Assembly (NCBI RefSeq): GCF_963675585.1
Contig: NZ_OY776414.1
Location: forward strand, 413,001-477,000
Direction: 5' to 3'
Length of the DNA stretch: 64,000 bases
Source: an uncultured Draconibacterium sp.
Lineage (GTDB): Bacteria > Bacteroidota > Bacteroidia > Bacteroidales > Prolixibacteraceae
A program made the position numbers and the translations under genes. The notes below the pieces were generated by a model that made no database searches, had not been told where the DNA came from, and worked only from the letters and a program-made list of their open reading frames with translations. Positions 27,106 through 36,453 of the stretch are shown here, piece by piece. Positions within the stretch are counted from its first letter, which is position 1, and each line of letters begins with the position of its first letter.

Positions 27106-27853
27106 CAAAATGAATCTACCAAGAATAATAGCATTTAGTATCGTACTTTTTGTATCAACTTCGGGTTGGGCGCAAACGTACGATGAGCTTTTGGCAAACA
27201 CATCAAGCGGTATTGATTTTGCTGACCGGCTGCCACCACTTGCTGAGTTGCAGGCTCAAGCCATTGAAAACTCGCCAATTTTTAAAATGCTCGATGCCGA
27301 TGTTTCCATTGGAGAATACAAAGTAAAAGAAGAAAAACGCGAGTGGATGCACTCCATGGGAATTGAAAGTGGAGCACGATATGGTTTATTTGATAATTTA
27401 ATTATTACACAGGATTTAGGACTGGTTGAAAGTAACACGCAAACAACCGAACAAACAAGATATTATGTGGGAGCTTTTATAAAAATCCCAATATCGGCAA
27501 TAATCGATAACAGCAATGTGAAAACTGCGGTGGCCGAAAAAGAAAAACTCCGTTACCAGCGTGAAGCCCGCATACAGGAACTCAGACAATTGATTATTGT
27601 AAGGTACAACAATGTAATACTCGAATACAGAGGTATTCTTATAAAATCAAACGCTGTGGAAAGTTACAGAGTACAACGTTTAAGAGCCGACGAAGATTTT
27701 AAAAACGGAAAAATAAACGTTTACGAATACGCCCGTTTGGAAGACATGTTGTCGAAAGCCGTTTTGTCGCTGGAAGAAGGAAAACTAAACTTTACAACAG
27801 CTTTTCAAATATTGGAAGAAACCGTTGGAGTTAAAATAAATTTAAAAAACTAA
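27098..27853 (+). CDS. Short TolC-family-like exported protein of the polysaccharide locus
   Basis: 251 residues from ATG 27098 (ATG 27110 is also possible), with signal peptide IIAFSIVLFVSTSGWAQ. The mature part resembles one half of an outer-membrane efflux protein: ADRLPPLAELQAQAIENSP at the start, a beta-rich stretch (SGARYGLFDNLIITQ), then a long coiled coil (AVAEKEKLRYQREARIQELR) and an amphipathic helix pair to the end. TolC proteins have two such repeats and about 420-470 residues, so this one is half length. It may form an export channel with the copolymerase encoded next (1-base gap). A classic Wza-type export protein is not seen in the locus. Confidence 0.75.
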   Translation: MFSKMNLPRIIAFSIVLFVSTSGWAQTYDELLANTSSGIDFADRLPPLAELQAQAIENSPIFKMLDADVSIGEYKVKEEKREWMHSMGIESGARYGLFDNLIITQDLGLVESNTQTTEQTRYYVGAFIKIPISAIIDNSNVKTAVAEKEKLRYQREARIQELRQLIIVRYNNVILEYRGILIKSNAVESYRVQRLRADEDFKNGKINVYEYARLEDMLSKAVLSLEEGKLNFTTAFQILEETVGVKINLKN

Positions 27854-27854
27854 A

Positions 27855-30083
27855 GTGAACTTATTATTCTTCATACGACTGTTATTAAAACACCTGGTGT
27901 TGTTGGTGCTATTGCCAATTGTTTTGGCAGCCATGGCGTTTTTTTTAACGCAGGACCAGCCCAAAGAATACATTTCGAGTACACGTGTTTATACCGGAAT
28001 TACAACCGGTTCTTCAATTGTGTCGCTCGAAAGTTCGAAAGTTGACCTTTTTGCAACCCGAACCGCTTTTGATAACCTGATAAATATTATCAATGCCCGC
28101 AGCACCATGGAAGAGGTGAGTATGAAATTACTTGCAACTCACTTGATGCTCGACAAACCACAGGTTGAAATCATTTCGGCTGAATCGTACAATAAATTAA
28201 TGAAAATGGTTCCCCAGAGCGTAAAAGATCTGGTGGTAAAAGGCGATTTGGAGGCTACTCTGAAAAATTTCAGAGAATTAAAGGACAGCGATTACAACAA
28301 CTTTATTTACAAACTTATTAATTACGATCATCCGTATTACAGCAGTCAGAAAATCTCCTCAAAAATAAAAGTTCGTCGTGTTCAGTCGAGCGATTTAATT
28401 GATATCACCTATCAATCGAGCGACCCGGGAATTTGTAAGGGAACACTCGAAATTCTGACCACTGTTTTTATCAACGAATACACCAACATCAAGGTAAATC
28501 AATCTGACGCAGTAACAAAGTATTTTGAGGCGCAGATTGATATGGCAAACGAAAAATTAAATACAGCCGAAAACGAATTGCTGGAGTTTAACCGCTCAAA
28601 CATCATTATAAATTATTACGAGCAAACCAAACATATTGCTGCCGAAAAAGAATTGTTCGACATGCGGTATTTGGAGATTAAACTTTTAAATGCCGGAGCA
28701 AAATCGGTAATTGTCGCGCTCGAGAATAAAATGTCAGCACTTCAAAAACAACGCATAAACAACGAAACAATAGCCAATTTAAGGAGTGATTTGTCGCGGG
28801 TAAACATGGATATTGCCATGAAAACCTTTGAAGAAAAAACAGATTCTACCCGCGAATCGGCGCTTGTAAAGGAAATTGGTGATTTGCGTTCAAAATCGTA
28901 CAGTATTGAAAAAGAGTTGAAGCAGGCAGTTCAGGATCAGTATAACACAGAATACAGTACCGAGGGAGTATCTACCACATCCATTCTGGAAGACTGGATT
29001 GATAAAGTGATTGAACTGGAAGCAACCAAAGCACAATTAAAAGTAGCTGAACTGCAGGAAAAACAGTTCGATCGATTGTTTAAAAACTATGCACCACTGG
29101 GAGCAACCATGAAACGTCTTGAACGAAAAATAGACGTGGCCGAACGCGAATACCTATCATTGCTTCACAGTTTGGGAGTGGCCAAATTGAATCAGCAGAG
29201 TGTTGAAATGAACTCGAACCTTAAAATTGTTACCAAGCCATTGTTCCCAATTGTTGCGCAACCCAGTAAGCGAAAGTTTTTACTGGTAATTGCTTTTATG
29301 ATTGGTTTTTTAATTCCGGCATTTGTAATTATTGTACTCGAGTTTCTGGATCAGAATATAAAAACTGCGCCACGTGCAGAAAATATGATCGGTTTGTCCG
29401 TAGCATCGATATTTCCGAAACTTGTAAATACGGGTAAAAAACTTGATGTAGAGTTTATAAAAAATAAAGGCCTCGATATTATTGCGCGGCGTTTAATACT
29501 AAATACTGAAGAGAAAACAGAAAAGGGCAAACCCGATACAAATATTCTTTTTAGCAGTCTCGAAAGTGAAGGAAAAACCACGCTGGCAACATTATTACTC
29601 GAAAAACTTGCCGCCGTTGGCTACGATGTTTTGTTTTTAACTTATAACGAAATTTCGGCGATTCCAGGAGTTGAAACGCGTATTTATTCCATCGGGAAAT
29701 CGTACCATCGTGCAGAAAATATAGAAGATTTGGATGCTGATTTGGAAGGGCTTATTTTAAATCAGTACGATTACATTTTTATTGAAATTCCCGGTGTTTT
29801 ACACCATACCTACCCAATAAACTTATTTAAAAATATCGACCATTCATTTTTGGTAACACGGGCAAACCGGGCGTGGACCAAATCCGATTCGTTTGCATTA
29901 AAAGATATTGTTGAATTTACAAAAGATAAAAAACCACAAGTATTGCTTAACGGAGTTGAGATGCTGGAAATGGAAACTGTAATCGGAGATCTTCCTAAAC
30001 AAAGATCATTGATTCGCCGGGTATTGAAAAATATTCTTCGTCTCCATTTTTTCACCAAAAATAAGCTGACAAAAAAGAAATAG
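27855..30083 (+). CDS. Wzz/Wzc-like polysaccharide copolymerase with degenerate kinase domain
   Basis: 742 residues starting at GTG 27855, one base after the preceding stop. TM1 at about residues 12-31, a large periplasmic Wzz-type region with coiled coils (about 200-460), TM2 at about 474-496, then a cytoplasmic BY-kinase-like ATPase domain. A Walker A-like SSLESEGKTT (K574) is present. The Walker A' motif, normally an Asp-rich LLIDADLR, reads LFLTYNE, and the tail has no tyrosine cluster (RRVLKNILRLHFF..KK). It should set chain length and link polymerase to export, but may not autophosphorylate. The class is secure; loss of kinase activity is inferred. Confidence 0.88.
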   Translation: MNLLFFIRLLLKHLVLLVLLPIVLAAMAFFLTQDQPKEYISSTRVYTGITTGSSIVSLESSKVDLFATRTAFDNLINIINARSTMEEVSMKLLATHLMLDKPQVEIISAESYNKLMKMVPQSVKDLVVKGDLEATLKNFRELKDSDYNNFIYKLINYDHPYYSSQKISSKIKVRRVQSSDLIDITYQSSDPGICKGTLEILTTVFINEYTNIKVNQSDAVTKYFEAQIDMANEKLNTAENELLEFNRSNIIINYYEQTKHIAAEKELFDMRYLEIKLLNAGAKSVIVALENKMSALQKQRINNETIANLRSDLSRVNMDIAMKTFEEKTDSTRESALVKEIGDLRSKSYSIEKELKQAVQDQYNTEYSTEGVSTTSILEDWIDKVIELEATKAQLKVAELQEKQFDRLFKNYAPLGATMKRLERKIDVAEREYLSLLHSLGVAKLNQQSVEMNSNLKIVTKPLFPIVAQPSKRKFLLVIAFMIGFLIPAFVIIVLEFLDQNIKTAPRAENMIGLSVASIFPKLVNTGKKLDVEFIKNKGLDIIARRLILNTEEKTEKGKPDTNILFSSLESEGKTTLATLLLEKLAAVGYDVLFLTYNEISAIPGVETRIYSIGKSYHRAENIEDLDADLEGLILNQYDYIFIEIPGVLHHTYPINLFKNIDHSFLVTRANRAWTKSDSFALKDIVEFTKDKKPQVLLNGVEMLEMETVIGDLPKQRSLIRRVLKNILRLHFFTKNKLTKKK

Positions 30084-30150
30084 GACGCGCAGTTTTACTC
30101 ATCTGAAAACAGGGATACTTGAATCTTTATACCATTGAAATCTTGTATAA

Positions 30151-31686
30151 ATGAAAGTTAATCAATTAAAGGCAGGAGCTGTACTCTCATACGTTGTAAT
30201 GGGAATAAGTAATTTGGTTGGATTACTTTATACGCCATACATGTTACGTATGATGGGGCAAAGCGAATATGGAATGTATTCGCTGGTGGCATCGGTTGTT
30301 GCCTATCTTACCATACTCGATTTGGGATTTGGAAACACCATAATACGGTACACAGCCAAATTCAGAGCCGAAGGCAAAGTGAAAGAGCAGGAAACCATGT
30401 TTGGGATGTTTATTGTATTGTACATGGGAATTGGTGTGATTGCCTTTATTCTTGGAATGGTACTTTATTTGAATATCGATTCGATTTATGGGAACTCTTT
30501 AACCGCTGAAGAACTTCATAAAACGCATATTTTAATGCTTTTAATGGTGTTTAACCTGGCCTTTACTTTTCCACTCAGCATTTTTGGATCGATAGTAACA
30601 GCTTATGAAAAATTTGTCTTTCAAAAAGTATTACAAATAGCCCGCATTGTTTTAAATACACTCATTATGATTGTATTGCTCGAAATGGGGTACCGTGCAA
30701 TTGCAATGGTTGCTTTAATTACCTTTTTTAATTTATCGAGTCTTTTGCTCAATTTCTGGTATTCGAAAAACAAGTTGAAAATAAAAATCAGGTTCGGAAA
30801 CTTCGACTGGAAGTTTTTTAAAGAACTGGCCGGATATTCCTTCTATATTTTTCTGGGAGCAATTATCGATCGTTTGTTTTGGAGTTCGGGGCAGCTTGTT
30901 TTAGGAGCGTATATTGGAACTGCAGCTGTTGCAATTTTTGCAGTTGGAATTCAGCTGGAACAAATGTATATGGGATTTTCAACGGCAATTTCGGGTGTGT
31001 TTTTACCAAAAGTTACTGCAATGGCCACCAACGAAAAATCAAATAAGGAAATTTCAGATTTGTTTATCCGCACCGGTCGTATACAGTTTGTGGTTATGGC
31101 GTTTATTTTAACCGGCTTTATTTTGTTTGGTCACCAGTTTATTCTTTTATGGGCCGGCGACGACTACAACGATACCTACACAATTGCATTGTGGTTTTTT
31201 ATACCGCTTACCATCCCTTTAATTCAAAACATTGGAATAACAATTTTACAGGCTCGGAATCAAATAAAGTTCAGAGCACTTTTATACATTTCAATTGCTG
31301 CGGCGAGTTTAATCGGGCAACTGCTTCTGGTTAAAAAGTACGGCGGAATTGGGTGTGCAATAGCCATCGGTTCATCGCTGGTTATCGGGCACATTGTAAT
31401 AATGAATATTTACTATCACAAAAAACAATACATCGATATCCCAAAATTTTGGCTCGAAATTGGAAAAATGTCAGTAACTCCGGCTGTACTTGGTATATTA
31501 ACTTACATCATATTGGTGTACATCGAGTTAAATACTCCGTTTCGTCTGGCGCTTGGAATTGGACTCTTTTCGGCGCTTTACATTCCTTCTTTTTGGCTGA
31601 TTTCGATGAATAATTACGAACGCGATTTATTGTATAAGCCATTAAAAAAGGTAAAAGGTAAAGTGTTTGCATTGATTGGAAAATAA
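30151..31686 (+). CDS. Wzx-type polysaccharide flippase
   Basis: A 511-residue polytopic membrane protein of the MOP superfamily (polysaccharide transport family) with about 12-14 hydrophobic segments. It starts with the family-like GAVLSYVVMGISNLVGLLYT and has QSEYGMYSLVASVVAYLTIL, then LFWSSGQLVLG in the middle. It would flip lipid-linked repeat units across the inner membrane before Wzy polymerisation. Located between the copolymerase and the modification genes of the same transcript. Confidence 0.93.
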   Translation: MKVNQLKAGAVLSYVVMGISNLVGLLYTPYMLRMMGQSEYGMYSLVASVVAYLTILDLGFGNTIIRYTAKFRAEGKVKEQETMFGMFIVLYMGIGVIAFILGMVLYLNIDSIYGNSLTAEELHKTHILMLLMVFNLAFTFPLSIFGSIVTAYEKFVFQKVLQIARIVLNTLIMIVLLEMGYRAIAMVALITFFNLSSLLLNFWYSKNKLKIKIRFGNFDWKFFKELAGYSFYIFLGAIIDRLFWSSGQLVLGAYIGTAAVAIFAVGIQLEQMYMGFSTAISGVFLPKVTAMATNEKSNKEISDLFIRTGRIQFVVMAFILTGFILFGHQFILLWAGDDYNDTYTIALWFFIPLTIPLIQNIGITILQARNQIKFRALLYISIAAASLIGQLLLVKKYGGIGCAIAIGSSLVIGHIVIMNIYYHKKQYIDIPKFWLEIGKMSVTPAVLGILTYIILVYIELNTPFRLALGIGLFSALYIPSFWLISMNNYERDLLYKPLKKVKGKVFALIGK

Positions 31687-31717
31687 GAATAGGAAAAACC
31701 ATTAATCAGGATTTAGT

Positions 31718-32716
31718 ATGGGAGTTAAAGATAAAATACGACGTGTGCTGCCCAAACAGGTAATGTACCAGTATTATTTAAGGTCGGCCAAAAAAGCTTG
31801 TCTTCCCGATTTAAAAAGACGTGTTTACGACAAAGTATACAACGATTCGAAAGCCGAAAAGGTAAAACGAAATTTGACACTGGCCTATCACATTGTTGAA
31901 AAAGGACTGACAATGCCTGAGCCGCGACCGGGATTTGGCCGGGCTGTTGTTCTTGACCTGGGAAGAACAATTTTTGAATACGATTCGATGAAACTGCCGC
32001 AAACCGAGCTCGAATTTAAACAGTCGGTGTCGGTATTAAAAGAATACAAAGCATTTCATAAACAAATCGGATTTCAATTGGATGAAGAAGTGCAGCAAAT
32101 GTTGGATAAAGTTGAAATTTCATATCAAACCATTGAAGGAGACAAACAATTGCACATTTCAAAGGATGATTATTTTTCGGCAATAAACGAGCCTTTCGAT
32201 CATTTTTGTAAATCGCGTTACTCGGTACGAAATTATACCACCGAAGAAATTCCGTTGGAAGTGCTGTACGAGTGTATTGATTTGGCACAAAAGTCTCCGT
32301 CATTTTGCAATCGTCAGCCAAGCCGCGTGCACATTGTAAAATCGCCCGAAAAAAAGGAGCAGATTTTGGCCATTCAAAACGGAAACCGCGGATTTGGGCA
32401 CCTTGCTGAGACTTTGCTTGTAATTACTTCGATAATTTCAACAACAAAAGATATTCACGAACGAAACGAAAATCATTTAAATGGAGGCATGTTTAGTATG
32501 ACATTGCTAAATGCTTTACATTTTAAAAAGATAGGAGCCTGCTCGTTAAACTGGAGCGTATCGGAAGACAGGGAAATAAAAATGCGTAAGATTTTAAACC
32601 TGGCTGCAAACGAAATTCCACTACTAATTATTTCATGTGGGTATGTGCCCAACGAGCTTGCCATTGCATCGTCGCCGCGAAAAACAGCAAGGGAAATAAC
32701 CCAAAGTCATATTTAA
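31718..32716 (+). CDS. Nitroreductase-family flavoprotein of the polysaccharide locus
   Basis: 332 residues. The C-terminal part (about 165-332) is a nitroreductase domain: RYSVRNYTTEEIPLEVLYE, then SPSFCNRQPSRVHIV (FMN-binding region) and the C-terminal SCGYVPNE. About 160 residues precede it, with the basic helical DLKRRVYDKVYNDSKAEKV and HIVEKGLTMPEPRPGFG. Such long nitroreductases recur in exopolysaccharide loci next to pyruvyl transferases, but their reaction is not known to me. It is 31 bases after the flippase and 11 bases before the pyruvyl transferase. It probably modifies a glycan precursor or cofactor by FMN-dependent redox chemistry (inference). Confidence 0.87.
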   Translation: MGVKDKIRRVLPKQVMYQYYLRSAKKACLPDLKRRVYDKVYNDSKAEKVKRNLTLAYHIVEKGLTMPEPRPGFGRAVVLDLGRTIFEYDSMKLPQTELEFKQSVSVLKEYKAFHKQIGFQLDEEVQQMLDKVEISYQTIEGDKQLHISKDDYFSAINEPFDHFCKSRYSVRNYTTEEIPLEVLYECIDLAQKSPSFCNRQPSRVHIVKSPEKKEQILAIQNGNRGFGHLAETLLVITSIISTTKDIHERNENHLNGGMFSMTLLNALHFKKIGACSLNWSVSEDREIKMRKILNLAANEIPLLIISCGYVPNELAIASSPRKTAREITQSHI

Positions 32717-32727
32717 TTGAATCGCTC

Positions 32728-33870
32728 ATGAAGATTGGAATAGTAACATTGCCATTTAACTGGAACTACGGAGGTATTTTACAAACCTATGCACTTCAGC
32801 ATGCATTAAAAGAATTGGGGCACGAGGCTGTAACAATTAACCGGAACACCGTTTTAATGCCTTTTAAAATGAAGGTGTTGTCGTTTGTGCGCAGGGCAAT
32901 TTTACGCGTAGTTTTCCGAAAAGATGTGGTGTTGCGAACCTGGCCAACAAAACATGAAGAGAAGTTAATCAGACAGCATACCGACCGTTTTATCGCCGAA
33001 CATGTTGCCACTACCGATCTGTTTCGATCGGAAGCCGGTTTTAAAACCATTGAGAAATATGGATTTGAAGCCTATGTTTCGGGAAGCGATCAGGTGTGGA
33101 GGCCTAAATATTCACCAAGTTTAAAAAATCATTTTCTGGGCTTTTTAGCAAACAATTCACATGCAAAACGAATTTCGTATGCCGCTTCTTTTGGAGTAGA
33201 CAATTGGGAGTTTAATGAACAGGATACCAAAGTTTGTAGCGATCTGGCTCAAAAATACAAAGCCATTTCAGTGCGTGAAGACTCAGCTATTGATTTGTGT
33301 AAAAAACAGTTGGGGGTTGATGCACAACTTGTTCTGGATCCAACCATGTTGGTGCTAAAAGAAAACTATATCGCACTGGTTGAAAAAGATGGTATTGAAA
33401 AAATGCCCGGATCGCTGCTTAACTATGTGCTGGATTTAACACCCGAGAAAGAGCAGTTTATAAACGAAGCAGCCAGACAACTCGGGCTGGTTGCTTTTTC
33501 GTCAACAGCAAAAGGATCTTTTCGCGATTTGGGAAAAAATAAACTCAACGATTGCATTTTTCCTCCCATAACTCAGTGGCTGAGAAGTTTTATGGATGCC
33601 GAATTTGTAATAACCGATTCATTTCACGGAACGGCTTTTTCAATCATTTTTAATAAACCTTTTATTTCCATCGGGAACAAAAAGCGGGGAATTACACGGT
33701 TCAGTTCATTGCTGAAAATGCTGGGTTTGGAAGACCGTTTAATTTTTGATTTTGGAGCCGATTCGCTAAATAAATTAAACAATACCATTGATTTTGAAGC
33801 AGTAAATAAAAAACTGGAAACACAGAAAAAAGAGTCGTTCAACTTTTTGCGAAACGCGCTGGCCGACTAA
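32728..33870 (+). CDS. Polysaccharide pyruvyl transferase
   Basis: 380 residues from ATG 32728 (MKIGIVTLPFNWNYGGILQT); a longer in-frame extension to 32635 would overlap the nitroreductase gene and lacks similarity. Pyruvyl transferases use PEP to add a ketal pyruvate to sugars. Family features: the N-terminal GxxLQTYALQHAL, SGSDQVWRP, the SYAASFG block, SVREDSAIDLCKK, LVLDPTML and the late TDSFHGTAFSIIFNKPF with its conserved His. Length is normal. It implies an acidic, pyruvylated polymer. Confidence 0.92.
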   Translation: MKIGIVTLPFNWNYGGILQTYALQHALKELGHEAVTINRNTVLMPFKMKVLSFVRRAILRVVFRKDVVLRTWPTKHEEKLIRQHTDRFIAEHVATTDLFRSEAGFKTIEKYGFEAYVSGSDQVWRPKYSPSLKNHFLGFLANNSHAKRISYAASFGVDNWEFNEQDTKVCSDLAQKYKAISVREDSAIDLCKKQLGVDAQLVLDPTMLVLKENYIALVEKDGIEKMPGSLLNYVLDLTPEKEQFINEAARQLGLVAFSSTAKGSFRDLGKNKLNDCIFPPITQWLRSFMDAEFVITDSFHGTAFSIIFNKPFISIGNKKRGITRFSSLLKMLGLEDRLIFDFGADSLNKLNNTIDFEAVNKKLETQKKESFNFLRNALAD

Positions 33871-33888
33871 AAATGAAGAACAAAAAGA

Positions 33889-35379
33889 ATGGCAGGGGTA
33901 TTTGATAAACAATATGGCAGCGATTTATTAAAAAATCCGATCTATTTAACTGCATTGGTAGTTGTAGTTTTGGGCCTGGGATACTTGACTGCGCAAGGCG
34001 GTATGGTTTCGGGTATAGGAATTATGGCCATGCCTTTTCTTATCACTTACTTGTATTTCATTTTTATGATCCCACGAATTGGGATTGTTACCATTTATAT
34101 TCTGAATTTTGTTGCCATTGGATTGGCGCGATACGTAAAAGGTGTGCCGCTTGGTTTAAGTATTGACGGTAATTTTATTTTGATTTATGCCGCTTTGTTT
34201 TTTTCAAATTTCTTTAAAAAGGTACCCTGGAAAAATGCAAAAAACGATCTGGTTTTATTGGCCGTAATTTGGTATGGTTATGCTTTGTTTCAGCTTGTAA
34301 ATCCCGAAGCAGTAAGTCGTGTGGCATGGTTTTACGCCATGCGGGGCGTTTCGTTGTACATGCTTTTTTGTGTACCCCTCATTTTTATCCTTTTTAATAC
34401 AAAACAAGACCTCGAACAGTTTCTGAAAATCTGGGCCATTATGTCTATTCTGGGCACCATGAAAGGCATAATGCAAAAGTTTATGGGAGTTGATGCCTGG
34501 GAGCAAGCCTGGCTCGATGCCGGAAGTGCAAGTACTCATATTTTATTCGGAAAACTGCGTGTGTTTTCGTTTTATTCCGATGCAGGGCAATTTGGAGCTG
34601 CGCAGGGGCAGGCCGGTGTGGTTTTCCTGATTCTGGCACTTGGCGAAAAGCATTCGAAAAAAATTAAAGCACTTTATTATACAGCGGCAATACTTGGTTT
34701 GTACGGATTAATGATTTCAGGAACACGTGGTGCAATGGCAGTTCCCGTAATGGGCTTTGCAATTTATATCGTTCTAAAAAAGAACATCAAAGTTATGATT
34801 TTGGGCGGTTTATTGGGGCTGTCTGTCATCGTGTTTTTTAAATACACTACAATATTGCAGAGCAATTATTCGGTGGCACGAATGCGAACGGCATTTAACC
34901 CCACCGAAGATGCATCGTACCAGGTTCGGCGCGCAAATCAGCAGAAATTGGCAGGCTACATGGCTTCCCGGCCCTTTGGTGGTGGTATCGGATCGGCGGG
35001 AAACTGGGGATTACGATTCACTCCAAACTCCTTTTTAGCCAACACTCCAACCGACAGCTGGTATGTTATGATCTGGGCCGAGCAAGGAGTAATTGGTCTG
35101 GTACTCCACCTGTTCATCTTGTTTTACATTTTATTAAAGAGTATTTATCTCATCATGTTTAAAATAAAAGACGATGAAATTCATGGAATAATGTGTGCCC
35201 TTACCAGCGGCTACTTCGGTATTATGGTGGCCTCATACGGGAACGGAGTTTTGGGGCAAATGCCAACCGGAATAATTATTTATACGAGCATGGCTTTTCT
35301 GTTTTTAGGGCCAAAGCTTGAGCAGGATAAAATTAACGCAGCAAACAACAAAAAGGAAATGGAGGCTATTGGTGTGTGA
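33889..35379 (+). CDS. O-antigen ligase/Wzy-like polysaccharide polymerase
   Basis: A 496-residue polytopic protein with about 11-12 hydrophobic segments and a large extracytoplasmic loop (about 310-400) that contains the RANQQKLAGYMASRPFGGG and PNSFLANTPTDSWYVMIWAE blocks typical of the Wzy_C/O-antigen ligase family. As Wzx and Wzz-like genes are in the same transcript it is most likely the polymerase that joins repeat units. It lies 18 bases after the pyruvyl transferase gene. Confidence 0.88.
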   Translation: MAGVFDKQYGSDLLKNPIYLTALVVVVLGLGYLTAQGGMVSGIGIMAMPFLITYLYFIFMIPRIGIVTIYILNFVAIGLARYVKGVPLGLSIDGNFILIYAALFFSNFFKKVPWKNAKNDLVLLAVIWYGYALFQLVNPEAVSRVAWFYAMRGVSLYMLFCVPLIFILFNTKQDLEQFLKIWAIMSILGTMKGIMQKFMGVDAWEQAWLDAGSASTHILFGKLRVFSFYSDAGQFGAAQGQAGVVFLILALGEKHSKKIKALYYTAAILGLYGLMISGTRGAMAVPVMGFAIYIVLKKNIKVMILGGLLGLSVIVFFKYTTILQSNYSVARMRTAFNPTEDASYQVRRANQQKLAGYMASRPFGGGIGSAGNWGLRFTPNSFLANTPTDSWYVMIWAEQGVIGLVLHLFILFYILLKSIYLIMFKIKDDEIHGIMCALTSGYFGIMVASYGNGVLGQMPTGIIIYTSMAFLFLGPKLEQDKINAANNKKEMEAIGV

Positions 35380-35441
35380 CCAGGAATCCATTCAACAGAT
35401 ATAAATCAAATAACGAAAATTAAATCAAAATACCATTTATC

Positions 35442-36392
35442 ATGTATTACAGAAATATTGCAGACTTAAATCAGATTATATTAAAGCGACTTGATGTTTT
35501 ACCTCGCGATTTCGATTTAATTGTTGGAATACCCCGAAGCGGAATGCTGCCGGCAAATTTGCTGGCCCTGTATTTAAACAAACCTTATACCGATATCGAT
35601 TCGTTTTTAAACGGGCACATTTACAAAGCAGGCGAACGAGGACAGTTTTTTGATATAAAAAGCTTTAAAAAGGTGTTGGTTGTAGACGATAGTATTGCCT
35701 CCGGATCGGCTTTGAAAAAAAGCAAAGAACGCTTGAAGGTTATGGAAAAGGACTTTGATTTAAGTTATTGCGCCATTTACCTGGTTCCGGGGAAAGAGAA
35801 AATGGTAGACTATTATTTTGAGGCTGTTCCGATTCCTCGTTATTTTCAGTGGAATGTATTTAACCATACCACTTTGGAAAAAGCCTGTTTCGATATTGAT
35901 GGTGTTTTGTGTGTCGATCCGACTCCGGAGCAGAACGATGATGGACCGATTTACACCGACTTTGTGTTAAATGCACCACCACTCTATATTCCGGGTGCAA
36001 AAATTGGCACAATTGTTACCTCGCGTTTGGAAAAATACCGGCCACAAACCGAAGCCTGGTTAAAAAAATACAACATCAGGTACAACGATTTGGTAATGAT
36101 CGACCTTCCGAACATGGAAGCACGTCAGAAATTAAATAACCACGCACAACATAAAGCAAAAGCATACTTATCGAAACCCTATGTATTGTTTATTGAAAGC
36201 TCGCTTTCGCAAGCGCTGGAAATTAACCGGATAACAAAAAAACCTGTTTTGTGTACCGAAAATTTCGAAATGATTTTTGAAGCACAGTCGATGGCTTACA
36301 ATTTTAAAAGTGGAAAATACTTTCCGTTTTTAAGAAAAGCGGCGCTAAAAGTGAGGGATAAATTAAGGGCAATGAAAGCGGCTAAAGCATAA
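35442..36392 (+). CDS. Phosphoribosyltransferase-HAD fusion protein
   Basis: 316 residues. Residues 1-140 form a type I phosphoribosyltransferase: the PRPP loop VLVVDDSIASGSA spans 78-90 and VGIPRSGMLPANLLA resembles the pyrophosphate loop. Residues about 147-260 look like a HAD hydrolase: motif I FDIDGVLC with D151 and D153, motif II IVTSRLEKYRP, and a possible motif III lysine in KAKAYLSKP. The motif IV Asp pair is replaced by FIESS. It might transfer and dephosphorylate ribose-5-phosphate groups on a glycan or lipid precursor, but its substrate is unknown. Its place among glycosyltransferases makes a role in the polymer likely. Confidence 0.85.
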   Translation: MYYRNIADLNQIILKRLDVLPRDFDLIVGIPRSGMLPANLLALYLNKPYTDIDSFLNGHIYKAGERGQFFDIKSFKKVLVVDDSIASGSALKKSKERLKVMEKDFDLSYCAIYLVPGKEKMVDYYFEAVPIPRYFQWNVFNHTTLEKACFDIDGVLCVDPTPEQNDDGPIYTDFVLNAPPLYIPGAKIGTIVTSRLEKYRPQTEAWLKKYNIRYNDLVMIDLPNMEARQKLNNHAQHKAKAYLSKPYVLFIESSLSQALEINRITKKPVLCTENFEMIFEAQSMAYNFKSGKYFPFLRKAALKVRDKLRAMKAAKA

Positions 36393-36453
36393 CATTCGGG
36401 CAACAAAAATGCCTGTAAACGAATTCAGAATAAGAACCGGTAAAACTTAGTAT

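Noticed and set aside
32635-32727. Extended start of the pyruvyl transferase at 32635
   Set aside because: It overlaps the nitroreductase coding end by about 80 bases, and the family N-terminus begins at 32728.
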